Shown: piece after piece, positions 1 through 8,186 of the stretch | Layout of the letters: every line of letters starts with the position of its first letter | How positions within the stretch are numbered: position 1 is the first letter of the stretch | Source: Promethearchaeota archaeon | Lineage (GTDB): Archaea; Asgardarchaeota; Lokiarchaeia; Sigyniarchaeales; SOKP01 | Assembly: GCA_019058425.1 (NCBI GenBank) | Contig: JAHPYZ010000034.1 | Coordinates: forward strand, 1 to 44,770 | Reading direction: 5' to 3' | Length of the DNA stretch: 44,770 nucleotides | Position numbers and translations under genes: made by a program | The notes under the pieces: generated by a model | Told to the model about the DNA's origin: nothing | The model's input: the letters and a program-made list of their open reading frames with translations, nothing else | Database searches by the model: none

Positions 1-2
1 GA

Positions 3-71
3 CTTGATACTAAACCTGCTCAAGAATGTGAAGAATGGGAACATGGTCTTTGGACGGATTTACCAAAATAA
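3..71 (+). CDS. 3' end of an unidentified gene (partial)
   Basis: Reading frame 3 is open from the window edge to a TAA at 69-71 and gives 22 residues ending in EHGLWTDLPK. The acidic, Trp-containing composition looks protein-like. The stop is followed within about 20 bases by an 11-base T run typical of archaeal termination, which supports this as the real end of an upstream gene. I do not recognise the family. Position suggests it may belong with the redox genes downstream, but a promoter-sized gap separates them. Confidence 0.45.
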   Translation, partial: LDTKPAQECEEWEHGLWTDLPK

Positions 72-92
72 GAAATTTAAATATTAAACAAA

Positions 93-103
93 TTTTTTTT
101 TTT
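93..103 (+). terminator. Oligo-T terminator
   Basis: A run of 11 T residues lies 22 bases after the stop of the partial upstream gene. Archaeal RNA polymerase terminates at such U-tracts without needing a hairpin. It would separate that gene from the ferredoxin gene that follows. Confidence 0.5.
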
Positions 104-169
104 GAATTTAAGTCAGTAGATAATTTGAAATTTTATTGGATATTACAATTTAAAGGATTATAAAATAAA

Positions 170-487
170 ATGAATGATATTAAAACTGAAGAAGAAAAGG
201 AAGTTAAAGAAAAAATTAAGAAGAAGCCAAAAAAACCTCCAAAATCAATGCCATGGTTTATGCCCTTTGTTTGTGATGGGTGTGGTGATTGTGTTAAAGT
301 ATGTCCACAAGGCGGCATTGAACTATTAGGACTCGATAGAAAGGTTCCACGTGCTTGGCTTGTGGCTCCAGAATATTGTATTGGATGTGCCAAATGTGCA
401 GAAGCTTGTCAAAGCTCAGCTGTACAAATGACTGCGTATGTCGAACAAGCTATTACCAGATATAAAACGAAGAAGCCTTTCCAATAA
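170..487 (+). CDS. Ferredoxin-like protein with two [4Fe-4S] clusters
   Basis: A 105-residue soluble electron carrier. The first 30 residues are a highly charged Lys/Glu tail (EEEKEVKEKIKKKPKK). Two cysteine sets follow: CDGCGDCVKVCP near residue 36 and CIGCAKCAEAC near residue 71, the classic pattern of a bacterial-type 2[4Fe-4S] ferredoxin. It lies 49 bases ahead of an HdrB/HdrD-like gene on the same strand, so the two probably work together in electron transfer. The ATG at 170 is the only good start; an AT-rich element (AATTTAAAGG) lies about 20 bases upstream. The charged N-terminal tail is unusual for a plain ferredoxin and may be a docking segment (inference). Confidence 0.85.
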   Translation: MNDIKTEEEKEVKEKIKKKPKKPPKSMPWFMPFVCDGCGDCVKVCPQGGIELLGLDRKVPRAWLVAPEYCIGCAKCAEACQSSAVQMTAYVEQAITRYKTKKPFQ

Positions 488-536
488 GATTTCGCGAGAT
501 ATAAATAAAACAGAAATTAAAAGAGGAAGTTAAAAA

Positions 537-1607
537 ATGGTTCAATTTGATTTAAGAAGATGTGATTTTTCCAAATGCAAAGGTCAGTGCTTGTCGAAGT
601 GTTTATTTGTTGATTACGACGAAAAAAAGGCTAAGGAAGATATAGCTAAACTAATTCGTCAAGAACCAGCAGATATATTAGCTAAATGCGTTACTTGTTA
701 TGCGTGTAACGAATTTTGTCCAAATGGGGCAAATCCATGGGAATTAATTAATGCTATGCAACAAAAAACTGGATTGTATCTCTACCCAGATAAAGCTAAA
801 ACTACTGCAAGGGGATGGGCAACAAAAGAAGATCGTATTATTAAAGGAGACCCTGATAAGCCAGCTATCTCATTAGGAGGATTTATGGATGTTCTTCCAT
901 GGGATAAGGTTTTCAGAGGAAAATTGTTTGAGGGGATGACATTAATAATGGGAGGATCGTATTGTTGTCGAATGGGGGCAACTCATATGGGAGAACGAGA
1001 TCCTCCATTTAAGTTTCTACCTAACTTGGTAAAGAACTTAGCCGAAACGGGCTATAAAGAAATAATATTCTACCATGATGCTTGTTACGGTTTATTAACT
1101 GCTGAAGCTTTATCTCAGATGATTGAGATTCCATTCAAGCCAATTCACTACATTGAATATATTCGAAATTGGTTACGAGAGCACAAAGACGAAATAACCC
1201 CATTAAATATAAAAGTAGCCTATCAACGCCCTTGTACCTCAAGATACAACCCCCATGGCCCATTTCATGAGACAATATATGATTGGATAGAAGAAATATT
1301 TGAGTTACTAGGAGTAGAACTTGTAAAACGTAAATATGAAAGAGAGAACTCTATGTGTTGTAGTTCGGGAATATTTCCAACTCAGCGTGAAAGAGCAATG
1401 GGTTTAGTTCATAAAAATTTGCAAGATGCTAAAGATGCAGGTGCTGAGGCATATATCTTCTTCTGTCCTATTTGTGCGGCTGTTATGAGACAACCTTCTA
1501 AAAAAGATTTTGGAATGGATCCGTATCATGTTATAATGCTAGTACAAAAAGCGCTGGGAGAAGAGTTGCCGGTAGGTGGCGCTGCGACAGGTATTCCAGC
1601 TCATTAA
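537..1607 (+). CDS. HdrB/HdrD-like iron-sulfur protein with CCG domain
   Basis: A 356-residue protein related to heterodisulfide reductase B/D subunits and GlpC/LldE-type redox proteins. An N-terminal Cys-rich part (residues 9-66, including CVTCYACNEFCP) looks like a ferredoxin-type cluster site. A C-terminal CCG domain has the order PC, then 40 residues, CC, then 34 residues, CPIC, which matches the ligand pattern of the noncubane [4Fe-4S] clusters in HdrB. An earlier CC (in SYCCRMG) and HDACYG look like a degenerate first CCG copy. The start is preceded by AGAGGAAG, a good Shine-Dalgarno. It sits between a ferredoxin gene and mfnB. The redox partner is not shown by the sequence; a thiol/disulfide or quinone-like acceptor is possible. 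Confidence 0.75.
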   Translation: MVQFDLRRCDFSKCKGQCLSKCLFVDYDEKKAKEDIAKLIRQEPADILAKCVTCYACNEFCPNGANPWELINAMQQKTGLYLYPDKAKTTARGWATKEDRIIKGDPDKPAISLGGFMDVLPWDKVFRGKLFEGMTLIMGGSYCCRMGATHMGERDPPFKFLPNLVKNLAETGYKEIIFYHDACYGLLTAEALSQMIEIPFKPIHYIEYIRNWLREHKDEITPLNIKVAYQRPCTSRYNPHGPFHETIYDWIEEIFELLGVELVKRKYERENSMCCSSGIFPTQRERAMGLVHKNLQDAKDAGAEAYIFFCPICAAVMRQPSKKDFGMDPYHVIMLVQKALGEELPVGGAATGIPAH

Positions 1608-1608
1608 A

Positions 1609-1623
1609 TTTTTTTATTTTTTT
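1609..1623 (+). terminator. T7-A-T7 tract after the Hdr-like gene
   Basis: Two runs of seven T residues separated by one A begin one base after the stop of the HdrB-like gene. It resembles an archaeal U-tract terminator, although the mfnB ribosome binding site begins only a few bases later, so termination may be partial. Confidence 0.4.
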
Positions 1624-1641
1624 AATCAAAGGTGTAAAGTT

Positions 1642-2391
1642 TTGAAAGTATTGATTAGTATCCGTTCCTTTGAGGAGTTAATACCTGCTATTGAAGGAGG
1701 AGCTGATATTATCGATCTGAAAAATCCTAGTGAAGGTTCACTTGGTGCTTCTTTTCCATGGCTAATAAAGAAAATTAGAAATCATGGTAATGACTTTACC
1801 TTAAGCGTTGCTATTGGGGATATGCCAAATTTACCGGGAACTGCCGCTCTCGCTGCTTCTGGTGCAGCTACCTGCGGAGCTGATATAGTAAAAGTAGGAT
1901 TGCTTGGTCCCTGTTCTTTCAAAGAAGGAATTACACTCTTAAAAAGTGTAGTTAAAGCAGTGAAAGAGGTTAACCAAAATATTTTAGTTGTTGGAGCAGG
2001 TTACGGAGATTCCAAGATATTTAATGGCATTGAATCATTGGATATCCCCACAATATGTAATTCTGCTGGGGCAGATGTAGCAATGTTAGATACCTATATA
2101 AAAGATGGTCGAAAATTGTTTCATTATATCAATTCTGAACAATTGAGAAAATTTGTTAATAAAGCCCATGAATTTCAATTATTAGCGGCTCTAGCTGGGT
2201 CGATCGAACCCAAAGATATATATTCTCTATATGATTTAGGAGCAGATGTTATCGGATTCAGAGGCGCTGTTTGTAGTGGATCTGATAGGGAGAATGGAGT
2301 TTTAGAAATTAATAGAGTAAGAAAAATTGTAGAGATCTCACAAAATCTAAGTAAAGAAGAGAAAATTATGGGATCTACTACAATAATGTGA
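1642..2391 (+). CDS. mfnB: (5-formylfuran-3-yl)methyl phosphate synthase
   Basis: MfnB condenses two glyceraldehyde-3-phosphate molecules to the furan precursor of methanofuran, the C1 carrier of the archaeal Wood-Ljungdahl pathway. I start it at TTG 1642, not at the in-frame ATG 1576 inside the upstream gene, because family members begin just before the first beta strand and AAAGGTG lies 6 bases ahead. From this start the Schiff-base lysine falls at K27 (DIIDLKNP), a second active-site lysine at K84 (DIVKVG), and D150/K154 (MLDTYIKDG) match the catalytic pair known in the methanogen enzyme. The length of 249 residues is slightly longer than usual, the excess being at the C terminus. It implies that the host makes methanofuran. 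Confidence 0.9.
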   Translation: MKVLISIRSFEELIPAIEGGADIIDLKNPSEGSLGASFPWLIKKIRNHGNDFTLSVAIGDMPNLPGTAALAASGAATCGADIVKVGLLGPCSFKEGITLLKSVVKAVKEVNQNILVVGAGYGDSKIFNGIESLDIPTICNSAGADVAMLDTYIKDGRKLFHYINSEQLRKFVNKAHEFQLLAALAGSIEPKDIYSLYDLGADVIGFRGAVCSGSDRENGVLEINRVRKIVEISQNLSKEEKIMGSTTIM

Positions 2392-2449
2392 AATTTTGTA
2401 AGAAAATAAATTATTAAACAAATTAAAGGCTAAACTTGTAAAAATTAAG

Positions 2450-2713
2450 ATGAAAAGTATGAGTAGTATTATAATTAAGCATTCTCTTGAAAAGTGTTAT
2501 GCGTGTAAAACTTGCGAACTGATATGTTCTTATCATCACACTAAAGCTTTTCAACCCTCACATTCAAGTATTTCAGTTGAGAGAGACCATATTAATGGTA
2601 TTTGGCGTTGGATTTTGAATGATACCTGTGATAAGTGTCAAGATGAAGAACAACCATTATGCGTAAAATTCTGTTTTTATAATGCAATTACGATTGAGGA
2701 GGGTGCAAATTAA
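2450..2713 (+). CDS. Small [4Fe-4S] protein partner of AOR
   Basis: An 87-residue protein with CYACKTCELIC near residue 16 and CDKC plus CVKFC near residues 60-76. This spacing resembles the N-terminal half of the electron-transfer subunits found with molybdo- and tungsto-enzymes. Its stop lies one base before the ATG of the aldehyde oxidoreductase, and the AOR Shine-Dalgarno (GAGGAGGGTG) is inside its 3' end, so the two are translationally linked. The likely role is accepting electrons from the AOR tungstopterin subunit and passing them to ferredoxin. ATG 2459 is an alternative start three codons in. Confidence 0.75.
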   Translation: MKSMSSIIIKHSLEKCYACKTCELICSYHHTKAFQPSHSSISVERDHINGIWRWILNDTCDKCQDEEQPLCVKFCFYNAITIEEGAN

Positions 2714-2714
2714 A

Positions 2715-4634
2715 ATGAATAACTTTAATATCCGTGGGGGAATCACCGGAAAAATACTTAGAATAAACCTAAGCGATGATATAGTTAAAGTTGAAGATAA
2801 CAAATATGCAGAGAGATGGATAGGGGGAAGAGCTATAAGTAGTTGGATTCTTTTGAACGAATTAGAAACCAATACAAAATGGTCCGACCCAGAAAATTAT
2901 CTTATTTTTGGTGCCGGAGCTCTCGTTGGAACAATACTTCCTGCCTCAAACCGGATGAATATCGATACTTTGAATGTCTTCAATAACGGTAAAGGCTCCT
3001 CCAATTTTGGGGGTCATTTCAGTCCTGAAATAAAATTTGCTGGCTTTGATCAAATTATAATTACTGGAAAAGCAGAAAAACCAGTATATCTCTTTATACA
3101 AGATGGAAAAGCTGAGATCCGTGATGCTAGTCATTTATGGGGTAAAACTACATTTGAAACGGAAGAACTCCTTAAAAATGAACTTAAAGATAAAAAAATT
3201 GAAGTCGCTTCAATAGGCCCCGCAGGTGAATATCTTGTACGTGGATCTGGCGTCATCGTAGATTGTGGTAGGGCCGCTGGAGGGTCGGGTGTTGGATGTG
3301 TAATGGGAGATAAGAAAATAAAAGCAATCGTTGTTCGGGGACATAATGAGATAAAAGTTGCTTTTCCTGAAGAATTTGTCGAACGGGCATATGAAGCATA
3401 TCAAAAAATCATGAAACGACCTACAGCTAAAATATTTAGGAAGAAAACCCTCGGAGGACTTGTATACAACGATTCTGAACAATTTGATGAACTCTGGGAA
3501 ATGATGCACACCGTGAGAAATTCTCAAGATGTACATTGGTCTCGTGAAAAAAGAACCAAAATGATGGGTAAGGATGGTGTTGGTAGGTTTTTCAAAAAAA
3601 TACAAGCGTGTTATGCTTGTCCAGTAGGGTGTCAGCCATATTCAGAGATAGGGGAAGGAAAATATAAAGGTGCTAAAGGTCTAGGATATTGGATAAATTC
3701 TGTAATGTGGTCGGGTAAGATGGATGTTACTGAGCCAGATGCATCCTTAAAATACCACCTTCGTGCCAACCAGTTAGGTTTGGATGGAGATAACTCTTCT
3801 GTTGTAATGTCATGGGCATTTGAGGCGTATGAGAAAGGATTATTAACAAAAGACGATACGGATGGTCTCGAATTAACCTGGGGAAATACAGAAGCGATGA
3901 TGGAATTACAGGAAAAAATCGCCTACCGAAAAGGTTTCGGAGATTATCTCGCAGATGGTGTAGTCGAAGCAGCAAAGAAACTCGGAAAAGGATCAGAACG
4001 ATTTGCTATTCACCAAAAAAAACAAGATACTCTTGATCCTTATAGACTCGCAAAAGGTTGGTCTCTTGCATGCGCGACATCACCCATAGCTGGACGTCAT
4101 ATGAGAGGTAGTCTCAACTTACCTATCGCATTCGGTCCTAAAGGTGTTAAATTTAATCCGTATTCCTATGAAGACCAACCACCAATGGTATTCTGGGAAC
4201 TGCGTTCAAAAGAAATTGAAGATATTATCGGTATTTGTGTTTATGTTGGAACCTGGTCAGGAGTATATGCACTTGAACCATCTGATTATGTGGATTTAAC
4301 TAATTTAGCACTTGGAACTACTTTAAATGAAGAAGAATTCATGTTACTTGGGCAAAAATCTTACAATTTAGAAAAAGCTTTTAATACATTGCATGTAGGT
4401 TTCACACGTAAGGATGATTTACCACACCGAAGATTTTTTGAAGATCCAATTCAATCTGGACCCCATAAAGGTGAGAAATTAGATATTAATAAGTATAATT
4501 TAATGTTAGACAAATTTTATGAGCTTCACGATTGGGACATTAAAACGGGATGGCAAACACGAGAATCTTTAGAAAATCTAGGATTAAACGATGTAGCTGA
4601 AAAATTAGCTAAAGTGGGACGTTTAATTGAATAA
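2715..4634 (+). CDS. aor: Tungsten-dependent aldehyde:ferredoxin oxidoreductase
   Basis: A 639-residue AOR-family enzyme, oxidising aldehydes to carboxylates (or the reverse) at a bis-pterin tungsten centre with ferredoxin as electron carrier. The N-terminal domain starts with GGITGKILRINLS and WIGGRAISSW, typical of the family. The [4Fe-4S] ligands are C299, C302 and C306 (CYACPVGC) and the distant C508 (IGICVYVG). I use ATG 2715 because it follows GAGGAGGGTG by a good distance and matches the family start; ATG 2682 lies inside the preceding gene. Substrate cannot be told from sequence. It ends the anaerobic redox cluster and is followed by an oligo-T tract. Confidence 0.92.
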   Translation: MNNFNIRGGITGKILRINLSDDIVKVEDNKYAERWIGGRAISSWILLNELETNTKWSDPENYLIFGAGALVGTILPASNRMNIDTLNVFNNGKGSSNFGGHFSPEIKFAGFDQIIITGKAEKPVYLFIQDGKAEIRDASHLWGKTTFETEELLKNELKDKKIEVASIGPAGEYLVRGSGVIVDCGRAAGGSGVGCVMGDKKIKAIVVRGHNEIKVAFPEEFVERAYEAYQKIMKRPTAKIFRKKTLGGLVYNDSEQFDELWEMMHTVRNSQDVHWSREKRTKMMGKDGVGRFFKKIQACYACPVGCQPYSEIGEGKYKGAKGLGYWINSVMWSGKMDVTEPDASLKYHLRANQLGLDGDNSSVVMSWAFEAYEKGLLTKDDTDGLELTWGNTEAMMELQEKIAYRKGFGDYLADGVVEAAKKLGKGSERFAIHQKKQDTLDPYRLAKGWSLACATSPIAGRHMRGSLNLPIAFGPKGVKFNPYSYEDQPPMVFWELRSKEIEDIIGICVYVGTWSGVYALEPSDYVDLTNLALGTTLNEEEFMLLGQKSYNLEKAFNTLHVGFTRKDDLPHRRFFEDPIQSGPHKGEKLDINKYNLMLDKFYELHDWDIKTGWQTRESLENLGLNDVAEKLAKVGRLIE

Positions 4635-4652
4635 TAATTTTCAATAATAATA

Positions 4653-4660
4653 TTTTTTTT
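4653..4660 (+). terminator. Oligo-T terminator after aor
   Basis: Eight T residues lie 18 bases after the aor stop in the short gap between two convergent genes. Confidence 0.45.
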
Positions 4661-4666
4661 CTTCAA

Positions 4667-6349
4667 TTAATTTATTAGTTTTAAATTAGGCAATTCACTA
4701 TCTTCCATTTTTAAAACTAATTTAAAAGTGCTTCCCTTTCCATATTTACTTTTTACTAATATATCTCCCCCAAGTAGACTTGCTAATTTCTTTGAAAGAT
4801 GAAGCCCTAAACCAACTCCCTCTTTAACTTTCCCAGGCTCAATAATTCGACTGAAGGGGATGAATAACTTTTTTAAATCCTCTGCTTTTATTCCTGGGCC
4901 ACTATCTTTAACTGAGATTGTGATTTCTCTTTTTGTTGTTCGAATTTTAATTGAAATTTTTCCTTTTTCTGTGAATTTTACGGCGTTTCCGATTAAATTT
5001 AATAATATTTGACTAATTCTTTTTTTATCACTATAGATTTTAAAATTTTCAGGAGTATCCATAAATATTTCAAGCCCTTTCTCTTTAATAGTTAGATGAA
5101 ATGTTTCCACAATTTCTCTCAAATCATTTATAAGATCAAAATTTTCTTTTTTCACATTAAATTTATTAACTTCAATTTTTGTCATATCGATTACATCAGT
5201 AATCAATTCATGCAAATGATTTGCACTATTTAGAACGATATTAAGTTGTTTTTTTTGTTCTTCATTTATATCTCCAACCCTACCTTTCAATATTGTTTGT
5301 GTAAATCCTATTATAGCAGTCAGAGGTGTTCTTAATTCATGACTTATACTTGCTAGAAAGTTTACATGCTGCGGTCTTGTGAACATTCTTAATAGATCTG
5401 CTTTAGAGTCCTCATCAATTTTTTGTACCTTTCGATGTAATAAATTTATTTCAGAACCTATGTTTTCAATAATTAAAAGAAATAAGAGGAGTATATATAA
5501 AAATGCTACAGTGAATTCAATAATAAACCGATACCAACCTTCAAAATCCCGCATTAATCCTAGATAAGTGTCAATAATAATCATATATATGAGGAAGGGA
5601 AAAGTTAGAACAGCAAATATTATCCAATACGTTAATGCCCGAGAAATTATTTTAGGATTTATTATTATTGGTAATAACATAATGCTGCAACCTAATATTA
5701 AAAGAAGTGGACTCATTATTAAAGGGAAATAATTAAGCCTTTTATGAGCTCTCTCAGCCAGAATTAATGAAATCATGAATAATATAAATCCAAATAATAT
5801 GAATGAAGAAACTGCTTTAAACTCAAGATGAGACCATTTAGTATAAAGATACAATACAAGTGGAACAAAGAATACTAGTGTAAGTATTAAAAGATAATTA
5901 AATATGTCTCTAGTAACATCAAAGTCGCGACTAATAGCTGCTATTATTATTATAATTAAAAAAATGGTACTCAGGATAAATTTCGTACGTTTTATAATTA
6001 TTTCAAATGCTAGAACAAAGAACATACCTCCAATTCCAAATGAGATGTAACTTAGCCTACCAAAAAAAACATATGACACATTATCCTCATAAATTCCACA
6101 AAAAACATTTTTAATAAAATCTCCTGGAACTTGTAGAACTTGAATATAAGTAAAAAACAAGCTAAATCCAAAACCGAGAGGTAGGCTTGCTAATCCTAGC
6201 ATAATAATTCTTTCATTAAAGATTTCTCTTTTTCTAGCTAGATGAATAAAATAAATACCGCACATTACTGCAATTGTTAATGCACATCCCCATAAAATTC
6301 GTTCAAAGGGTTCCCATATCATATATGGGTAATCATTCGGACATCCCAT
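4667..6349 (-). CDS. Multi-TM membrane sensor histidine kinase
   Basis: A 560-residue kinase. Residues 1 to about 295 hold seven or more hydrophobic segments and no recognised ligand domain. A short helical linker leads to HisKA, with the phosphoacceptor H337 in SHELRTPL, and an HATPase_c domain with an N-box (NLIGNAVKF), a G1 box (DSGPGI) and a G2 box (GVGLGLHLSKKL). All catalytic motifs are intact. The ATG follows AGGAGGA, one of the best ribosome binding sites in the window. It is divergent from a response regulator gene across an 82-base gap, so the two are almost certainly partners. The N-terminal half probably senses a membrane or lipophilic signal (inference). Confidence 0.88.
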   Translation of the reverse strand: MGCPNDYPYMIWEPFERILWGCALTIAVMCGIYFIHLARKREIFNERIIMLGLASLPLGFGFSLFFTYIQVLQVPGDFIKNVFCGIYEDNVSYVFFGRLSYISFGIGGMFFVLAFEIIIKRTKFILSTIFLIIIIIAAISRDFDVTRDIFNYLLILTLVFFVPLVLYLYTKWSHLEFKAVSSFILFGFILFMISLILAERAHKRLNYFPLIMSPLLLILGCSIMLLPIIINPKIISRALTYWIIFAVLTFPFLIYMIIIDTYLGLMRDFEGWYRFIIEFTVAFLYILLLFLLIIENIGSEINLLHRKVQKIDEDSKADLLRMFTRPQHVNFLASISHELRTPLTAIIGFTQTILKGRVGDINEEQKKQLNIVLNSANHLHELITDVIDMTKIEVNKFNVKKENFDLINDLREIVETFHLTIKEKGLEIFMDTPENFKIYSDKKRISQILLNLIGNAVKFTEKGKISIKIRTTKREITISVKDSGPGIKAEDLKKLFIPFSRIIEPGKVKEGVGLGLHLSKKLASLLGGDILVKSKYGKGSTFKLVLKMEDSELPNLKLIN

Positions 6350-6373
6350 ATTCGTCCTCCTATCGCAAAGTTA

Positions 6374-6390
6374 ATGTTATATTTAAATTT
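6374..6390. promoter_or_regulatory. Probable shared promoter of the divergent kinase and regulator
   Basis: The 82-base gap between the divergent kinase and regulator genes contains TTATATTTAAATTTAAT, a near-palindromic TATA-like element that could serve either direction. It lies about 45-55 bases ahead of the regulator ATG at 6432 and about 30 bases ahead of the kinase ATG. Assignment rests on composition and spacing only. Confidence 0.35.
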
Positions 6391-6431
6391 AATATTGACA
6401 TAAATTTCAATATTATTCATGAGAAAAAAAA

Positions 6432-7325
6432 ATGAAACCATTAATAATCTTAGTGGAAGATGATACAAATATATTAGAATACCTTAAGTTAACATTAGAA
6501 TATAATGATTGTCAAGTTATTACAGCAATAAATGGAAAAGAAGGACTTAAGATACTTTCAGAGTTAAAAGAATATCCTGATCTCATTATTAGTGATATTA
6601 TGATGCCTGAAATGAATGGGTATGACTTCTTTGATGCGGTCTCTAATAATCCAATATATTGTCAAGTACCATTCATCTTTTTATCTGCTCTTGATTCTCC
6701 TGAAGACGTTCGATTTGGTAAAATGCTTGGAGTAGACGATTATCTCACTAAACCCGTTAATGAAGAAGATTTCTTAGCAATTGTCTTTGGTAAAATTAAA
6801 CGTAATAAAACTATTAATTTGATAAATGAAAAGATTAATGAGGTCTATTCATCTTATGAAATAGCGGAAGAATTAGTCTCAAAGGAAAAGGAGGACATAA
6901 TCATATTGATTGAAGTACATTGGGATGACGTGATTGGGCCAAAATTAGTAAATCATTTCCCTACAGGAACTATATTGGATTCATCCCTTAGTAGTATTAG
7001 TGATCAACTCTATGATGGAGTTAAGGCGATGTATGGGCATGATTCTATATTAAGTGGAGAAGGTCTATTAATCCCTCTAAAAAATTATAATATTACTGCT
7101 TATGTTTTTTTTGATTCTTATCCAGACGAATCTTTTAGAGGTGGAAGGAAGGATTATATGTTATCGCTTATCGCTACAACCATTACCTATTTCCAATCTT
7201 TAAAAATAAAACAAATTCTTATAGAACTTTCTTCTATCTATAAAAAGGAGAAAGAATGGGATCTAGAAATGTATTGGAATAAATGTTCACAAATCCTTAC
7301 AAAATCATCAATTCTATCGAGTTAA
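6432..7325 (+). CDS. Response regulator with receiver and longin-like output domain
   Basis: A 297-residue protein. Residues 1-122 form a receiver domain with the acidic pair D10/D11, phospho-acceptor D55 (ISDIMMPEMNG), S85 (FLSA) and K107 (LTKP), so phosphorylation should work. After a linker, residues about 155-290 do not resemble any DNA-binding output. They start with a beta strand carrying HWDDVIGPKLV, then a helix, several strands (LLIPLKNYNITAYVFF) and C-terminal helices. This order and the W-D-x-x-IGP motif resemble longin/profilin-like domains of small-GTPase regulators (DENN, Mon1/Ccz1 types). A Rag-like GTPase gene follows by about 100 bases on the same strand. I infer a phosphorylation-controlled GTPase regulator. 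The fold assignment is by eye. Confidence 0.8.
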   Translation: MKPLIILVEDDTNILEYLKLTLEYNDCQVITAINGKEGLKILSELKEYPDLIISDIMMPEMNGYDFFDAVSNNPIYCQVPFIFLSALDSPEDVRFGKMLGVDDYLTKPVNEEDFLAIVFGKIKRNKTINLINEKINEVYSSYEIAEELVSKEKEDIIILIEVHWDDVIGPKLVNHFPTGTILDSSLSSISDQLYDGVKAMYGHDSILSGEGLLIPLKNYNITAYVFFDSYPDESFRGGRKDYMLSLIATTITYFQSLKIKQILIELSSIYKKEKEWDLEMYWNKCSQILTKSSILSS

Positions 7326-7396
7326 ATACTTTAGTGTTAAATCTTTATATATTTTCTTAACTTCATAGAAATCATTAATCCTTTTTTAAAAAATAA

Positions 7397-7403
7397 TTTA
7401 AAT
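7397..7403 (+). promoter_or_regulatory. TATA-like box for a leaderless GTPase transcript
   Basis: TTTAAAT is centred about 27 bases ahead of ATG 7427, the spacing expected between an archaeal TATA box and a transcription start. This suggests a leaderless mRNA beginning at that ATG and favours it over GTG 7415. Confidence 0.35.
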
Positions 7404-7426
7404 GCCAAATAAAAGTGAAATATTCA

Positions 7427-7981
7427 ATGAATATTACAGAAAATGAAGAACAACCAATAAAACTAGTAATTATGGGTATGGAAAATGCGGGAAAAACTAC
7501 AATATTAGATGTACTTACAGGGAATATTAATGAGACTCCTAATAGACCACCAAGCATGAATCCAACTAAAGGGATAGAAAGAAGTGCTATTTTATTTTTT
7601 CAGAAGGAAACTAAGGTTTGGGATTTTGGCGGACAAGAAACCTATCGCAACGAATACTTAGCAAATCCCAAAAAATACTTTTATTCAATCTCATTCTTTT
7701 ACTATGTAGTTGATATTCAGGATTACTACCGATTGCCTCAATCGGTGATGTATTTTAGAGGTGTTTTCAATATGATTATAAATCATAGCCCAGATGCAAA
7801 AATTATTTTCCTGTTTCATAAAAATGATCCAGATTACGTTGCAAATGAGAGAAATCTAAAAGGTAAATTCCTAGAAAAGATAGAGCCAAGTTTAAAGGCT
7901 GCTAACATACCATATACGATGTACGATACTACTATATATGATTTATCGAGTATTAAAATTGCCTTTGGTCTTGATTCATAA
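7427..7981 (+). CDS. Rag/Gtr- and Arf-like small GTPase
   Basis: A 184-residue Ras-superfamily GTPase. It has the P-loop GMENAGKTT (17-25), a switch I threonine candidate T47 (NPTKG), the G3 motif WDFGGQE (65-71) and, in place of NKxD, HKND at 131-134. The GGQ form of G3 is shared by Arf and Rag proteins, while an HKxD-type G4 preceded by SPDAKI is characteristic of RagA/Gtr1. The order around GGQETYRNEYL and YYVVDIQD also follows Rag rather than Ras or Rab. There is no N-terminal glycine after Met and no C-terminal cysteine, so no lipid anchor is visible. The Rag C-terminal roadblock domain is absent. It lies directly behind the receiver-longin gene and is probably its target. Confidence 0.85.
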   Translation: MNITENEEQPIKLVIMGMENAGKTTILDVLTGNINETPNRPPSMNPTKGIERSAILFFQKETKVWDFGGQETYRNEYLANPKKYFYSISFFYYVVDIQDYYRLPQSVMYFRGVFNMIINHSPDAKIIFLFHKNDPDYVANERNLKGKFLEKIEPSLKAANIPYTMYDTTIYDLSSIKIAFGLDS

Positions 7982-8153
7982 CTCATTGGTTCAGCGTGAG
8001 AATAGCTATATTTACGATTTCAAATCAAATGAATTAAAAGTAAAAGAATAGGATCATAAAAATCAATTAACTCTTTGTTATATTCTTATGAAAATCTATA
8101 AATACATCTTTGGTTGAGATAAGATTAATAAAATTCTGAAAAAAATAGAGAAG

Positions 8154-8163
8154 TTTTAAATAA
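8154..8163 (+). promoter_or_regulatory. TATA-like box upstream of the sugar symporter
   Basis: TTTTAAATAA is centred about 28 bases ahead of ATG 8187, again fitting a leaderless transcript and favouring 8187 over GTG 8178. The rest of the gap from 7982 shows no gene. Confidence 0.35.
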
Positions 8164-8186
8164 CTTAATATAATAGCGTGAAAAAA

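Noticed and set aside
1576..1641. In-frame upstream ATG for mfnB.
   Set aside because: It would add 22 Phe-rich residues encoded by the end of the previous gene and its T-tract; the TTG at 1642 has a ribosome binding site and matches the family start.
3210..3605. Minus-strand frame of 131 codons inside aor.
   Set aside because: Shadow of a strongly conserved gene, with no motif of its own.
7402..7446. A 14-codon ATG frame overlapping the start of the GTPase gene.
   Set aside because: Too short, no conserved feature, and it overlaps the TATA-like box and the GTPase start.
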